Positions 27,931 through 37,798 of a stretch of 64,000 nt of DNA are shown here, piece after piece. The notes under the pieces were generated by a model. The model was not told the DNA's origin. It did not search any database and saw only the letters and a list, made by a program, of their open reading frames with translations. This DNA comes from JBHHUI01 sp965248775 (GTDB lineage Bacteria > Chloroflexota > Anaerolineae > Anaerolineales > JBHHUI01), in NCBI GenBank assembly GCA_965248775.1, contig OZ252150.1, forward strand, positions 5,022,001 to 5,086,000, given 5' to 3'. Every line of letters starts with the position of its first letter. Within the stretch, counting starts at the first letter, position 1. Made by a program: the position numbers and the translations under genes.

Positions 27931-27961
27931 AGAGCGCTGTTGAGAATATGGACAGCGCTCT
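27931..27961. terminator. Strong hairpin, possible terminator
   Basis: Perfect 10-bp stem AGAGCGCTGT (27931-27940) / ACAGCGCTCT (27952-27961) with an 11-nt loop. There is no U-run after it on either strand, so its role as terminator of the quinone operon is likely but not certain. Confidence 0.6.
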
Positions 27962-27992
27962 ATGCTGGGCTGGGATATATTGTCATCCCGCT

Positions 27993-28214
27993 CTATTTCT
28001 CAGCCCACCCAAGTCTCCTACTGCTTTGATGGGTATGCTGCTTCTGGGCCCGCTCGCCTGCCTTGTTCAGTAGATTGCTAATCCCCTTGAAGAAGCGGCT
28101 GGCCAATTTGGGCTGTCCGGCTTGGGTTTCCCGCTCGATGCGATGAAGCTCGGCTGCTCTCAAATTATCATTCTGGACCGTTTTTGCGACTGCCTGCATG
28201 CTGATTGTGTTCAT
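27993..28214 (-). CDS. Small protein of unknown function
   Basis: 73 residues from ATG 28214, chosen because AGGAGAT lies at the right distance upstream. The frame stays open further upstream but without support. Sequence is basic and helical ('AVAKTVQNDNLRAAELHRIE', 'ASRFFKGISNLLNKAGER'), with no membrane segment or recognised domain. It is divergent from the LuxR-type regulator gene (28383), sharing a 168-bp intergenic region with an ACCCC-GAAGT-GGGGT palindrome at 28281-28295. It may be regulated by that protein. Confidence 0.6.
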   Translation of the reverse strand: MNTISMQAVAKTVQNDNLRAAELHRIERETQAGQPKLASRFFKGISNLLNKAGERAQKQHTHQSSRRLGWAEK

Positions 28215-28382
28215 TTTGGTTATCTCCTGGATTTGAACTTTGACGTTTTGAGCATAGCAGTCCGGTAGGGGGTAGTCACCACCCCGAAGTGGGGTAAAGG
28301 TGGGGTATTGAGCCGGAATGGGTTTGTCCGCCAGAGACTGCCGGCAGTACACTAGACGGGTATCTGTACAGAATACGCCGAC

Positions 28383-30734
28383 TTGCTAACGAAGCCGCAA
28401 TCAATGGACAACCACGACGCAGAACCACGCCTGGAGCCCCTCAAGTTACGCGAGATCGAAATCTTGCGCTTGCTTGCGGAGGGGCTGTCGAATCGTGAGA
28501 TCGCACAAAAACTCTTCATCACGCTCGAGACAGTCAAGTGGTACAACAAGCAGCTCTACAGCAAGCTGGGTGTTGGCAGTCGCACTCAGGCGGTTGCGAA
28601 GGCCAGGGAACAGAGGCTGCTGGACGTGAAGACGGCTGCCCCTGTGGCGGCCCAAATACAACCCAGACACAATCTGGCCGTACAGCTCACTTCGTTCGTG
28701 GGACGCGAGCGAGAGATAGTTGAAATCACCCAACTACTGCAGGAGTCTCACCTTCTCACTCTGACGGGGCCGGGCGGCACCGGCAAGACTCGGCTGGGTT
28801 TGCAAGTTGCCTCAGCGCTGCTTGCTGAATATGAACACTGGGTCTTCTTCGTCGATCTGGCGCCCATCAGCGACTCCGACCTGGTGTTGCCTACAGTGGC
28901 CACCACCCTTGGGGTTCGAGAAGCGAGCGACGAGCCGCTTTTAGACACCTTGACCAAATACTTCCGGCCAAAGCAACTGCTGCTCGTCCTGGACAACTTT
29001 GAACATGTGCTGGCTGCCGCCCCGGCGGTTGGCGAGCTGCTGGCTGCCGCGCCCAGACTCAGAATCATCAATACCTCGCGTGAAACCCTGCAAATCTACG
29101 GGGAGCAGGCGTATCCGGTTCCGCCGCTGGGGCTGCCCGATCTTGATAGTCCCGAACCGCTGGTAGTGCTGTCCCAGTATGCGGCTGTGGCACTGTTCAT
29201 CCAGCGCGCCAGGGCAGCGCAACCGGACTTTACGCTCACCGCCGAGAACGCACCGGCTGTGGCCGAAATCTGTGTGCGGCTGGATGGGTTGCCATTGGCA
29301 CTCGAACTGGCTGCTGTGCGGGTGAAACTCCTGGGCCCGCAAGTTCTTCTGGCGCAGCTGGAGAGCCGCTTCACGACGCTGGGTAGTGGAGCGCGCGACC
29401 TGCCAGCCCGGCAGCAGACACTACGCGGAGCCATCGGTTGGAGCTACGACTTGCTGTCTAATGCGGAGCAGCTGCTTTTAGCGCGGCTTTCCGTCTTCCA
29501 GGGCGGGCGCACGATCGAGGCTGTAGCAGCGGTGTGCAGTCCTGATCTGCCAATCGACGTACTGGACGGCCTGGGATCGCTGCTTAACAAGAGTTTGCTG
29601 CGTCAGAAAGAAGGCTCCAATGCTGAGCCACGCTTCAGCATGCTTGAGACGATCCACGAGTACACCCGCGAGCGATTGGATAATAGCGGCCTGGCTGAGG
29701 CCACTAAAAGACGCCACGCGCATTATTTTGCGGATATGGCCGAGCAGGCCGATGTGGAGTATCGGACCGGTCGACAGGTCTTCTGGGCAAACAAGCTGCT
29801 CGCAGAACATGACAACCTGCGTGCAGCGCTCAATTGGTCGTTGGACACAGACGAACCGGAACTTGCGGCTCGGCTGGTCGGCGGGCTGGCAGACTTCTGG
29901 TACTAAGAAGGAATCCACGTCGAGGGATACGAGTGGGTGCGGCGCACACTACTCAAACTTGACGCGGTGCCGCAGGCGCTAAAAGCGAAGTTCCTGATCG
30001 GTGCCGGGTGGCTTGCCTACGCCAATCACGAACATGAGCGCCTAAAGGAATTCGAGCGCGAGGCCCTGCGCATCGCTCGAGAAATGGGAGACCGCCTGAG
30101 CATGGCCTGGGCGTTGATCCATCTGAGTGCGGCAGCGAACTTCCGGCCAAGCGAGTCTGCATACGAGGCCGCAGTCCAAAGTTGCGAAGAAGGGCTGGCG
30201 CTTTTCCGTGAGCTCGACCACAAGCCCGGCATTGCCCAGGGGCTCAACACCCTTGGCGTGTTGGCCAGAGTGAATGGCGAATACGAACGCGCTCAAGCCG
30301 AGTTCGAGGCACTGTTGGTTGTCGTTCGTGAGACGGGTGAAAAGCTCCGCGAAGCCTATATGCATCATAATCTGGGTGTCATCGCACACCGCCAGCGATA
30401 CTACGATCGGGCGGAAGCGCACTTTAGGCAGTCCCTTGACATCAGCCTGGAACATGGCCTGAATCACCAAATCATCATTGGTTTGGGATCACTCGCCGGG
30501 CCGCTGGCGGCCAAAGGACAGTCGGAACGGGCCGCGCGGCTGCAGGGTGTAACGGAAGCGCTGCTGGATGTGATGGGGGCCAGATGGCAGCCGAGCGAGC
30601 AGCCGGAGTACGAACACTACATTGCCATCACACGTGAGCAACTTGATGAGGCCGCCTTCAACGCATCCTGGTCCGTCGGCCAGGCCATGTCAATGGAGGA
30701 GGCAATCGCGTACGCGCTTGAGGAGCCGGGATGA
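28383..30734 (+). pseudogene. LuxR-HTH / NB-ARC / TPR regulator with an in-frame stop
   Basis: 783 codons in one frame, interrupted only by TAA at 29904-29906 ('DFWY-stop-EGIHVEGYEW'). N-terminal LuxR helix-turn-helix at about 15-75 ('LKLREIEILRLLAEGLSNRE'), linker, NB-ARC-type ATPase ('TSFVGREREIVEI', Walker A 'GPGGTGKTRLG', Walker B 'LLLVLDNFEH', 'GLPLALELAAVRVKLL'), then TPR-like repeats ('GIAQGLNTLGVLARVNGEYE'). With the HTH at the N-terminus it resembles the large Chloroflexota AfsR/MalT-style regulators. The stop would leave HTH and ATPase but remove the sensor repeats. Lies inside a segment bracketed by a direct repeat. Confidence 0.88.
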
Positions 30735-30791
30735 AGATCCTCAGCAATGGCAAATTTTTCCTCGTTTGACTAACACAAGCATGTAGCATAG

Positions 30792-30860
30792 CTGGGACTC
30801 TCGCAATTCTAGATCCTGGAGAAATTTTTGGTATGACGTATCCAATCTCACAATATCTCA
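30792..30860 (+). repeat. Right copy of the 69-bp direct repeat
   Basis: Diverged copy of 27821-27889. It contains a relic of the methyltransferase 3' end upstream of the peptidase start codon (ATG 30833). Confidence 0.8.
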
Positions 30861-32658
30861 ATGTGCGCATGGCCTACGGACCTTCTATCCGCTCCGATGG
30901 CCTGGCGCTCGCCTTTCTCTCGAACATTGTCGGTCTCCCTCAGGTCTGGCAGACTCCCCTCGATCCGGATGTGCGCTATCCCCTCTGGCCGGATCAGCGG
31001 ACGTTTACCAACGAACGCATCCAAGGCGTCTCGTTCTCGCCTGCACTGGGCGACAAGCGCCTGATTTATTCGTGTGACACAGGCGGTAATGAAAATGCGC
31101 AGTTGTTCCTTTTAGAGCGCGATGGCTCCGAGAGCGGACTTACGGTGGGCTTTGAACATGTGATGCATATGTTTAGCAATTGGTCGCCAGATGGTAGCCA
31201 GATCGTATTTGGAGCGAACCGGCGAGATCCCGGATTGTTTGATCTTTACTTGCAACCTCTGGACGGGGAAGCTGAGCTTGTCTGGCAAAACGACGTGCCG
31301 GGCTATCTCATCATGGCAGAGTTTGCTCCGGGGCTCGATCGCTTGGTTGTCACGCGCACGGTCAGCTCATTCCAATCTGATATGTTCGAGATCGATTTTG
31401 GGAGCGGGGAAGCACGCCAACTCACACTAACGGATACAACAGCTCGCTATTACCATCCACACTATTCCGACGATGGGCGTTCGCTTTATCTGCTGACAGA
31501 TTTCGAAACGGATTTCATGCAGTTGGCACGACTCGATCTGGATACGCTTGCATTGAATGTGCTCGATGTGCGCAATCACGACTGTGAGTTTCTGACCATC
31601 TCGCCCGACAGGCGCAGATTGGCCTACTGTGTGAACAAAGATGGAGCAAGTCGGGTTGTGATGCGCGATGTAGATACTGGCGGCTTCCGCGATGCTCCGC
31701 TGGGCGAGACGCCGGGTGTCGTGGGCTTTTTCGATGGCGAAATGGTATTCGCCCCAGATTCGTCTGGGTTGGCATTTTCCTTTGCACTAGGTACGCGTAC
31801 AGCCGATATCTACTACTGGGAATTTGAGAGGGACAAAGTGCGCGCCGTCACGCGCTCTTCGCATGGCGGGCTGCCGCCGAAGAGTTTCCGCGCAGCACAG
31901 TTGATTCGTTATCCCACCTTCGATACACGCGAGATACCCGCCTGGTATTACCGCCCGGAAAACGGCTCTGAGCTGTTACCTGCCGTGGTACTCGTGCATG
32001 GCGGTCCGGAAGGTCAATACCGCCCTACCTTCGATTTTCTCGCGCAATATTTTGTCCAGAATGGATTTGCAGTTCTAGCGCCCAATGTGCGCGGCTCGGT
32101 GGGTTACGGCAAGGAGTATAGCCATCTGGACGATGTCGAAAAACGTATGGACTAAGTGGAAGATTTGGCCGCCGCTGCCCGCTGGTTGCAGCAACAGCCG
32201 GGAATTGACCGTGAGCGGTTGTTTATGGGGGCAGCTACGGTGGCTTCATGGTGCTGGCTACGCTTACCACCCATCCTGAGCTATGGGCAGCCGGCGTAAA
32301 TATCGTTGGCGTCAGCAACTTTGTGACATTTCTGGAGAACACCAGCGAGTATCGCCGCACTCACCGTGAAGCAGAATATGGCAGCCTTGAAAAGGACCGT
32401 GAATTCTTAGAGAGCATTGCACCGATCAATCATCTCGATCAAATCCGTGCTCCATTGATGGTGATCCACGGCGCCAACGATCCGCGCGTACCGATTTCGG
32501 AGGCAGAGCAACTGGTCGCTGCGCTCCGCGAACGTGATGTCCCCGTAGAGTTCCTTGTCTTCGACGATGAAGGACACGGCTTAGTGCGCTTGAAGAATAA
32601 AATGGTGGCCTATCCCGCAGTTGTGGCGTTCTTGGAAAAATATCTCGCGAGAAACTGA
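30833..32658 (+). pseudogene. S9-family prolyl oligopeptidase / acylaminoacyl peptidase, two lesions
   Basis: N-terminal beta-propeller ('LYLLTDFETDFMQLARLDLD' and similar strands, about residues 1-350) and C-terminal alpha/beta-hydrolase ('LPAVVLVHGGPEGQYRPTFD', oxyanion region). TAA at 32153-32155 interrupts 'KRMD-stop-VEDLAAAARWL'. One G is missing from the G-run at 32227-32231, which splits the nucleophile motif ('LFMG' | 'GSYGGFMVLATLTTHPELW'). The rest follows in the other frame with the catalytic Asp ('VIHGANDPRVP') and His ('DDEGHGLVR'). Corrected length is about 609 residues. The Ser is in GGSYGG. Confidence 0.88.
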
Positions 32659-32692
32659 GCCACTCCGCCGGACAAATAGAGGCGTCCTTAAA

Positions 32693-32722
32693 ACAAAAAA
32701 TCCCCACATTGGGGACTTTTTG
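32693..32722. terminator. Bidirectional terminator between convergent genes
   Basis: A-run, then stem TCCCCA (32701-32706) / TGGGGA (32710-32715), then a T-run. It serves both the peptidase (+) and hsp20 (-). Confidence 0.85.
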
Positions 32723-32738
32723 TTCGCATTTGTTGTTC

Positions 32739-33185
32739 TTACTTCGCCTTTACGGTAATCTGCTTCGGTTTGACAATGTCTGCCTTGGGCAGGGAGAGAG
32801 TCAGAATGCCGTTTTCAAACTCGGCATTTGCTTTGTCTGATTCGACGGTGGAGGGCAGAGTAAACTGTCGGCGGAAGCGTCCAACGTGACGCTCGCGCAA
32901 AATATAGTTTGATTCTTCTTCCTCAATCTCGTCCTTTACCTCGCCTTCGATAGAGAGCACATCGCCTGTGACGTTGATGTGAATATCCTCTGGCTTGATG
33001 CCGGGGATAGTCGCCTTCACGACAACTTCGTCATCGTTCTGGTAGACATCCACCGCCGGGGCACTGAACGCTCCACCATTCCGAGCTGCAACCGGGCGGA
33101 TAAAAGATTCATCAAAGAGGCGATCCATCGCGTGCCGCAGTGATGTCATTTCCCGAAAAGGTTCCCAACGAACAATATTAGCCAT
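32739..33185 (-). CDS. Small heat shock protein, Hsp20 family
   Basis: 148 residues from ATG 33185, preceded by GGAGG at about 10 bp; an upstream in-frame start is unsupported. ATP-independent holdase in the cytoplasm. N-terminal 'VRWEPFREMTSLRHAMDRLF', alpha-crystallin domain from 'APAVDVYQNDDEVVVKATIP' to 'FRRQFTLPSTVESDKANAEF', ending in 'NGILTLSLPKADIVKPKQI', whose I-x-K/P tail resembles the oligomerisation motif. Length and motifs are standard. Confidence 0.95.
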   Translation of the reverse strand: MANIVRWEPFREMTSLRHAMDRLFDESFIRPVAARNGGAFSAPAVDVYQNDDEVVVKATIPGIKPEDIHINVTGDVLSIEGEVKDEIEEEESNYILRERHVGRFRRQFTLPSTVESDKANAEFENGILTLSLPKADIVKPKQITVKAK

Positions 33186-33287
33186 TTGTAAGCTACCTCC
33201 AATATTTAAATACAATCACATTTTGCGCCATCAATATTAGAGAAATGCTATACGAATCATATGAGGTGAATTAACGCGTTTTCTTTT

Positions 33288-33364
33288 AGGTGCCTGGCAC
33301 TTGATTCAAAACGCGATCGTCCAGGCAGACTTAAAGTTTGAAGTGGTTTAAGTGCCAGGCACCT
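33288..33364. repeat. 77-bp element with 15-bp perfect inverted repeats
   Basis: AGGTGCCTGGCACTT (33288-33302) and AAGTGCCAGGCACCT (33350-33364), each arm itself near-palindromic (GTGCC-TGGCAC). It lies between hsp20 and the rhomboid gene. It looks like a small non-autonomous mobile repeat or REP doublet rather than a terminator. Confidence 0.7.
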
Positions 33365-33377
33365 TGCGATCGGGCAG

Positions 33378-34142
33378 CTAGAACGCACCAAGCTCGTCTT
33401 CGTAGACACGGTAATATGCGCGCCGGGCTGGGTCATACACCATTTGGTAGCGCGGTGCCCGTTGGATGATTTCTGGCTGGAGAGCTGCGTCATTCTCCTT
33501 CCGTGCGAACGCGCGCACTATGAACAGGCCAGCCACAAAACCGCCGATGTGCGCCCAGTAGGCCACTCCACCCCCAGCCACAACACCCAATGTAGCCACA
33601 CCGCTGAAGAACTGTGACACAAACCAGAAACCCAGATACAGGATTGCTGGTAACTCGACAAACCAGGGCAGGAAGAAAATCGGGATCAAAGTAACAACGC
33701 GCGCTCGCGGATAGAGCAGTAAATATGCCCCCAGCACGCCTGCGATTGCACCACTGGCCCCCACCATAGGGATGATGGCTGTGGAGTCAACGACTGTCTG
33801 TGCCAAACCGCCAGCGATACCAACAAGCAGATAAAAGGCCAGATAGCGGCCATGACCCATGCGGTCCTCCACGTTGTCGCCGAAGATGTACAGTGCCCAC
33901 ATATTGGCGATTAGGTGCAGCCAGCCGCCATGTAGAAACATGCTGGTGAAGATCGTGATCAGGGCAAAGGGTTCACCCGCTGCCAAACGAGCCGGAACGA
34001 GACCAAAGACACCAATGAACTGTTCCAGTGCGCGCCCGTCCAGCGAATTCTCGAATAGGAAGACGAGTACATTCGAGATGATGAGCAGCCAGTTTACGAA
34101 AGGGAACGAACGGGTTCGAATCGTGTCTCTCAGAGGGATCAT
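33378..34142 (-). CDS. Rhomboid-family intramembrane serine protease
   Basis: 254 residues, six or seven membrane segments. Cleaves transmembrane substrates within the bilayer. Seen: 'TSMFLHGGWLHLIANMWALY' (conserved HGGWxHLxxNMxxL with the oxyanion-helping His and Asn), 'MVGASGAIAGVLGAYLLLYP' containing the nucleophile Ser of GxSGA, and 'VAYWAHIGGFVAGLFIVRAF' with the catalytic His. A soluble C-terminal tail of about 40 residues follows ('RYQMVYDPARRAYYRVYEDE'). Start at ATG 34142. Stands alone on the minus strand. Confidence 0.95.
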   Translation of the reverse strand: MIPLRDTIRTRSFPFVNWLLIISNVLVFLFENSLDGRALEQFIGVFGLVPARLAAGEPFALITIFTSMFLHGGWLHLIANMWALYIFGDNVEDRMGHGRYLAFYLLVGIAGGLAQTVVDSTAIIPMVGASGAIAGVLGAYLLLYPRARVVTLIPIFFLPWFVELPAILYLGFWFVSQFFSGVATLGVVAGGGVAYWAHIGGFVAGLFIVRAFARKENDAALQPEIIQRAPRYQMVYDPARRAYYRVYEDELGAF

Positions 34143-34311
34143 GCTGAATTCCTATTCCTCCAAATAAATACCAATACTGAACAGCTGCGCATCAGCCGTC
34201 CAGGAATTATGTGTCAATTTTCAGACTTGTAAATATCTTACAAGGGCTGGATTTGAACCGTGTTAACAAAAGATAAGGAGAATCTAAACAGCGCAGTGGC
34301 TTAATCTCGTG

Positions 34312-34401
34312 AGAAGCTTCGCTTTTTGGCCCTGGGGCCACCACATAAGATACTGGTGTTCCTCAAGGTTCGATTTCGCGAGACAGAAAAGCGAAGCTTC
34401 T
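34312..34401. repeat. 90-bp element with 15-bp perfect inverted repeats
   Basis: AGAAGCTTCGCTTTT (34312-34326) and AAAAGCGAAGCTTCT (34387-34401). The arms could terminate transcription from either side, and they lie between the rhomboid promoter and the end of the acetyltransferase gene. The rest of 34143-34311 holds no visible gene. Confidence 0.65.
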
Positions 34402-34409
34402 AGCTGTTC

Positions 34410-35257
34410 TTATTCGACGAACTCGATCATCGCAAAATCACAGACAGGAATGTAGCCGATCTTCATGTAGATATTGTTGGATGTGATGTTCGCCAGATCG
34501 GTGAACAATGTGCAGAACGAATAATCGCCGGAGAGCATCTGGCGACTCAACTGCGCAACGGATGTGGTGGCATAACCGCGATTCCGAAATTCTGGTGGTG
34601 TGTACACCATGTTGATTGTGATGCCGTGGCGGGTGGGCGCGCTTTTGCCACCATCGAAACCGGTTAACCATCCTCCCAGACATAGAGCGAATTGGCAGCA
34701 ATGAAACGTAACACAAGCTCTTCCATCCGAGACGCTTCTTCGCCATCCAGTGCCTCCTCCTGAAACGCAATTGCCCAATCCGTGATCCATTGCCGGTCAG
34801 CTTCTGCGGCAAGCCGCAAGTGGCCGACGCTTTTCTGAATTGACAGGACTTGCTGTAGCTCATACAAGCGTTGCCGCATCTTGATGACAGAGTCTCGCGA
34901 AGTCCGAGAGCCATACAGATTTGCGAATAAACGTGTAGGCCGTTCGGGGCCGATGACACCCGGCAATACGATGTTATCTGCGATCACACGATCTGCCAGA
35001 ATGCCAAGCGTTTCTGAGTCGCTTTCATCCCGAGAGAAGATCACCAGGTTGTGCGGCGGCGTCACCATGCAAGCAGCTGCAATCCCCACCTCGTCGCTGC
35101 TGGAAATGAAATAGGGCTTAGAACTATACCAATTTGGTGTAGTCGCTAGCTGCTGCGAGATGCCGAGGAGCACGCTGTTGACAGCTTCGTTCTGTTCGAG
35201 TGTTGCTTGGGTTGCAGCGAGGAAAGCTTCCGGAGAGTTGTGGCGGGTTACATTCAC
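34410..35257 (-). pseudogene. GNAT-family acetyltransferase with a stop and a frameshift
   Basis: Begins at ATG 35257 ('MNVTRHNSPEAFLAATQATL'). The N-terminal half is intact to 'SLYVWEDG', then TAA (34664-34666) replaces what is usually Gln in 'WEDGxPVSM'. The frame reads on as 'PVSMVAKARP' until about 34645, where one C seems to be lost from a C-run. The acetyl-CoA-binding part 'TRHGITINMVYTPPEFRNRG' (RxxGxA-like 'NRGYATTSV') follows in the other frame. Corrected length is about 282 residues. Substrate unknown. Confidence 0.82.
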
Positions 35258-35262
35258 TGTGA

Positions 35263-36159
35263 CTACTTTAAATTGTCAGTAAGAAACAATTCAACATCCT
35301 GCCAGTAGCTTCCGATTTCAAAGAACATGCGATGCCCGTCGTTACCGAAGGGTGGATAGACAATGAGCGTCGTCTCTTTGTTTGCTGCCAGGAGAACTTC
35401 TTCCAGTTCCATCATAACCTTTAGGTGATCCGCCTGCGCCACATCGTTTTCGGATATGAGCAATAATACAGGCGCGGCGATCTTGTCAATCCGATTTTGG
35501 AATTTATTAACGACGCCAACGGCGGCGGCCATAATGACAATGGCTTTGTAATCGTTCGGCCGGTCGGCGGCAGCAAGAAATGTAAGCAATCCCCCACGCG
35601 AGAAACCGAGTATCGCCATCCGATCAGTATCGACATAGGGTAGGTTTCTCACATATTCAGCCGCAACCAACACGACTTGTAGGTTTCCATCCATTGATTC
35701 TTCCGAGCGCCGGATGGGTGCGAAGCCCACAAAGCCCGCCTGCGCGAGTTCCGCACAGGCTTCTTCCGGCGCGCCGCCAATCGCTCCCTCTTTTCCCCCA
35801 TGATGGTAGATGACCGCGGGCAGTGGCGCCACACCCTCCGGCACACATAAATATCCTTGCAGTTCAGGTTGATTGGAGTACGTCACCTCACTCTTTCCGG
35901 GAGTCACCGGCACAAGAGTGGGAACAAGTGTCTGGGTAGGAATCGCCGTACTGGTTATCGGCACGCTTGTTTGTGTTTCGGTAGGATTTGGCGTGGATGT
36001 CGGTGTTTGGGTCGGGATGGGTCCTGTTAGGCGTACTGTTTCAGTGGGAGTGTTCCCAAGGGAGGCGGGCGAACTCGGTGATACGAAAGGTGCTGCGCAG
36101 GCTGGCACGAATAGCACGAGCAAGAGCATTCGTTTCCGCCGGTCGGGTAAATGCGGCAT
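35263..36159 (-). CDS. Exported alpha/beta-hydrolase lipoprotein (dienelactone hydrolase-like)
   Basis: 298 residues from ATG 36159; a start 24 bp further up would overlap the carboxypeptidase stop. Signal peptide with lipobox-like 'FVPAC', then a Thr/Pro linker ('PTQTPTSTPNPTETQT') typical of exported proteins in this genome. Hydrolase core: 'LPAVIYHHGGKEG' (HGG oxyanion), nucleophile Ser in 'AILGFSRGGLLTF', Asp in 'LISENDVAQADH', His in 'FGNDGHRMFFEIG'. Substrate unknown; it would act outside the membrane. It follows the M32 carboxypeptidase closely. Confidence 0.85.
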   Translation of the reverse strand: MPHLPDRRKRMLLLVLFVPACAAPFVSPSSPASLGNTPTETVRLTGPIPTQTPTSTPNPTETQTSVPITSTAIPTQTLVPTLVPVTPGKSEVTYSNQPELQGYLCVPEGVAPLPAVIYHHGGKEGAIGGAPEEACAELAQAGFVGFAPIRRSEESMDGNLQVVLVAAEYVRNLPYVDTDRMAILGFSRGGLLTFLAAADRPNDYKAIVIMAAAVGVVNKFQNRIDKIAAPVLLLISENDVAQADHLKVMMELEEVLLAANKETTLIVYPPFGNDGHRMFFEIGSYWQDVELFLTDNLK

Positions 36160-36160
36160 C

Positions 36161-37681
36161 TTAAAGGGAATAAAGTTCCCCAAATTTCTGCTTCAGATAA
36201 CGAATGTACGGCTCTACCTGCAATGGGCCGCCTGTTACGCGTTCGACAAGTTCGTGAAGACTATATTTAGGTCCATGCTGATAAATCTTATCTCGAAGCC
36301 ACTCATGCAAAGTGTCGAATTTGCCGTTGCTAATCTCCATTGGAATCTCCGGATGGGTTGCAAGGGCCGCTTCGTAGAACTGCGCGCTCAGAACATTCCC
36401 GAATGTGTAGCCCTGAAATCCGCCACCGATGTTCATAGTCCAATGGACATCCTGCAGCACACCATCGCGATCATCCGGCGGGGTCAGCCCCAGATACTCT
36501 TCATACTTTGCATTCCAGGCTTGTGGCAAATCGCGTACAGCAAGCTTGCCTTCCAGCATGTCCAATTCGAGTTCAAAGCGGATCATGATGTGCAGATTAT
36601 AAGTTAGCTCATCTGCTTCAACGCGGATCAGTGAGGGCTGTGATTTATTGATCGCCCGATAAAAATCTCCTAACGAATTATTTTTGAGTTGATCCGGGAA
36701 AGTGGCTTGCAATTGGGGATAGAAATGTTCCCAGAAGCCGCGGCTACGCCCGACCAGGTTTTCCCAGAGCCGCGATTGGCTTTCGTGTACAGATGCACTG
36801 CGGCCGCCGAATGGCGGCAGCTGGCCGCCAAGGGGCATACCCTCATAATTTGGATTGTAGCCCTGTTCGTACATGCCGTGACCGGATTCGTGCAGGGTAG
36901 CGAAGAGGCCTCCGGCCAGGTGATTCTCGCGGGTTCGGGTTGTGATACGCACATCACCGTGCGCAAACTTGGTGGCAAAGGGATGGTGAGTTTGGTCTTG
37001 GCGGCCGCGTTTAAAGTCGAAGCCGAAGGCGCGGATCACATCATCCTAAAACTCAATTTGTTGTGCCATTGGAAAATGCTGCCAAAGGCAAGAGTCGTCC
37101 AGTGGGGGTTGGGAAGAATCCTGCGCAACGAGGGGCACAATCTCTTCTCGCAATGCCGTGAATACGCGCCGCACTTCATCGACGGTTAAGCCGTGATCCG
37201 ACTGGTCGAGCAGCGCATCGGCAAGATGCTCCCCGCCGCCCAGATGTTCTGCATATTCAAGACTCAACTCCAGTCCCTTCTCGAGATAGGGACGGAACGA
37301 TTCGAAATCGTTTTTCGGGCGTGCTGTCGTCCATGCATTGAAGGAACGGGAGGCATGCTCCGCCCGGCGTGCCATGAATTTCCCTGGGATGCGGGTCAGC
37401 CTTTCATACTGACGACGAACGAGCCGGATTTGGCCGGCCTCGTCGGAATCATAGGGTTGGCTTTCCTCGTATTGTTGCAAGTCAGCGAGAAGTTTTCCGA
37501 CAGCAGGAGCAGTAAATTTTTCGTGCACAATTTGCTGCAAGGCAGCCAATTGGCGGGCACGCGCATCTGCCCCTCCAGGTGGCATATACGTATTTTGGTC
37601 CCACTGCAGGACAAATAATACCGAATTGAGATCAATCACAGTCGGCATATGTTGCATGAGTTCGTTGTATTTGGTTTCCAT
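36161..37681 (-). pseudogene. M32 carboxypeptidase (Taq type) with an in-frame TAG
   Basis: Start ATG 37681 with AGGGA upstream ('METKYNELMQHMPTVIDLNS'). One frame of 506 codons is broken only by TAG at 37046-37048 ('AQQIEF-stop-DDVIRAFGFDF'). M32 hallmarks: 'VLQWDQNTYMPPGGADARAR' (the DxxTxMPxGG region), zinc site 'HESGHGMYEQ' (HExxH), and downstream 'GGQLPPFGGRSASVHESQSR' with the third ligand. Family length is about 500. The stop lies before the active site, so no active enzyme would be made unless read through. Confidence 0.88.
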
Positions 37682-37798
37682 GAAGGTTCCCTGGCAGCGA
37701 AGTTGCAGTCCTATGTTAGGGTGAAGCACGCCCAGATGCAATTTGATGGACTCTGCAATTATGACATACATGTTTCGTGCGTACAGTAAAATTGTGCC

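Noticed and set aside
34245..34262. GGATTTGAACC on the + strand, resembling a tRNA T-loop in reverse
   Set aside because: The flanking stem arms do not pair, and no anticodon arm, D-arm or acceptor stem can be built around it.
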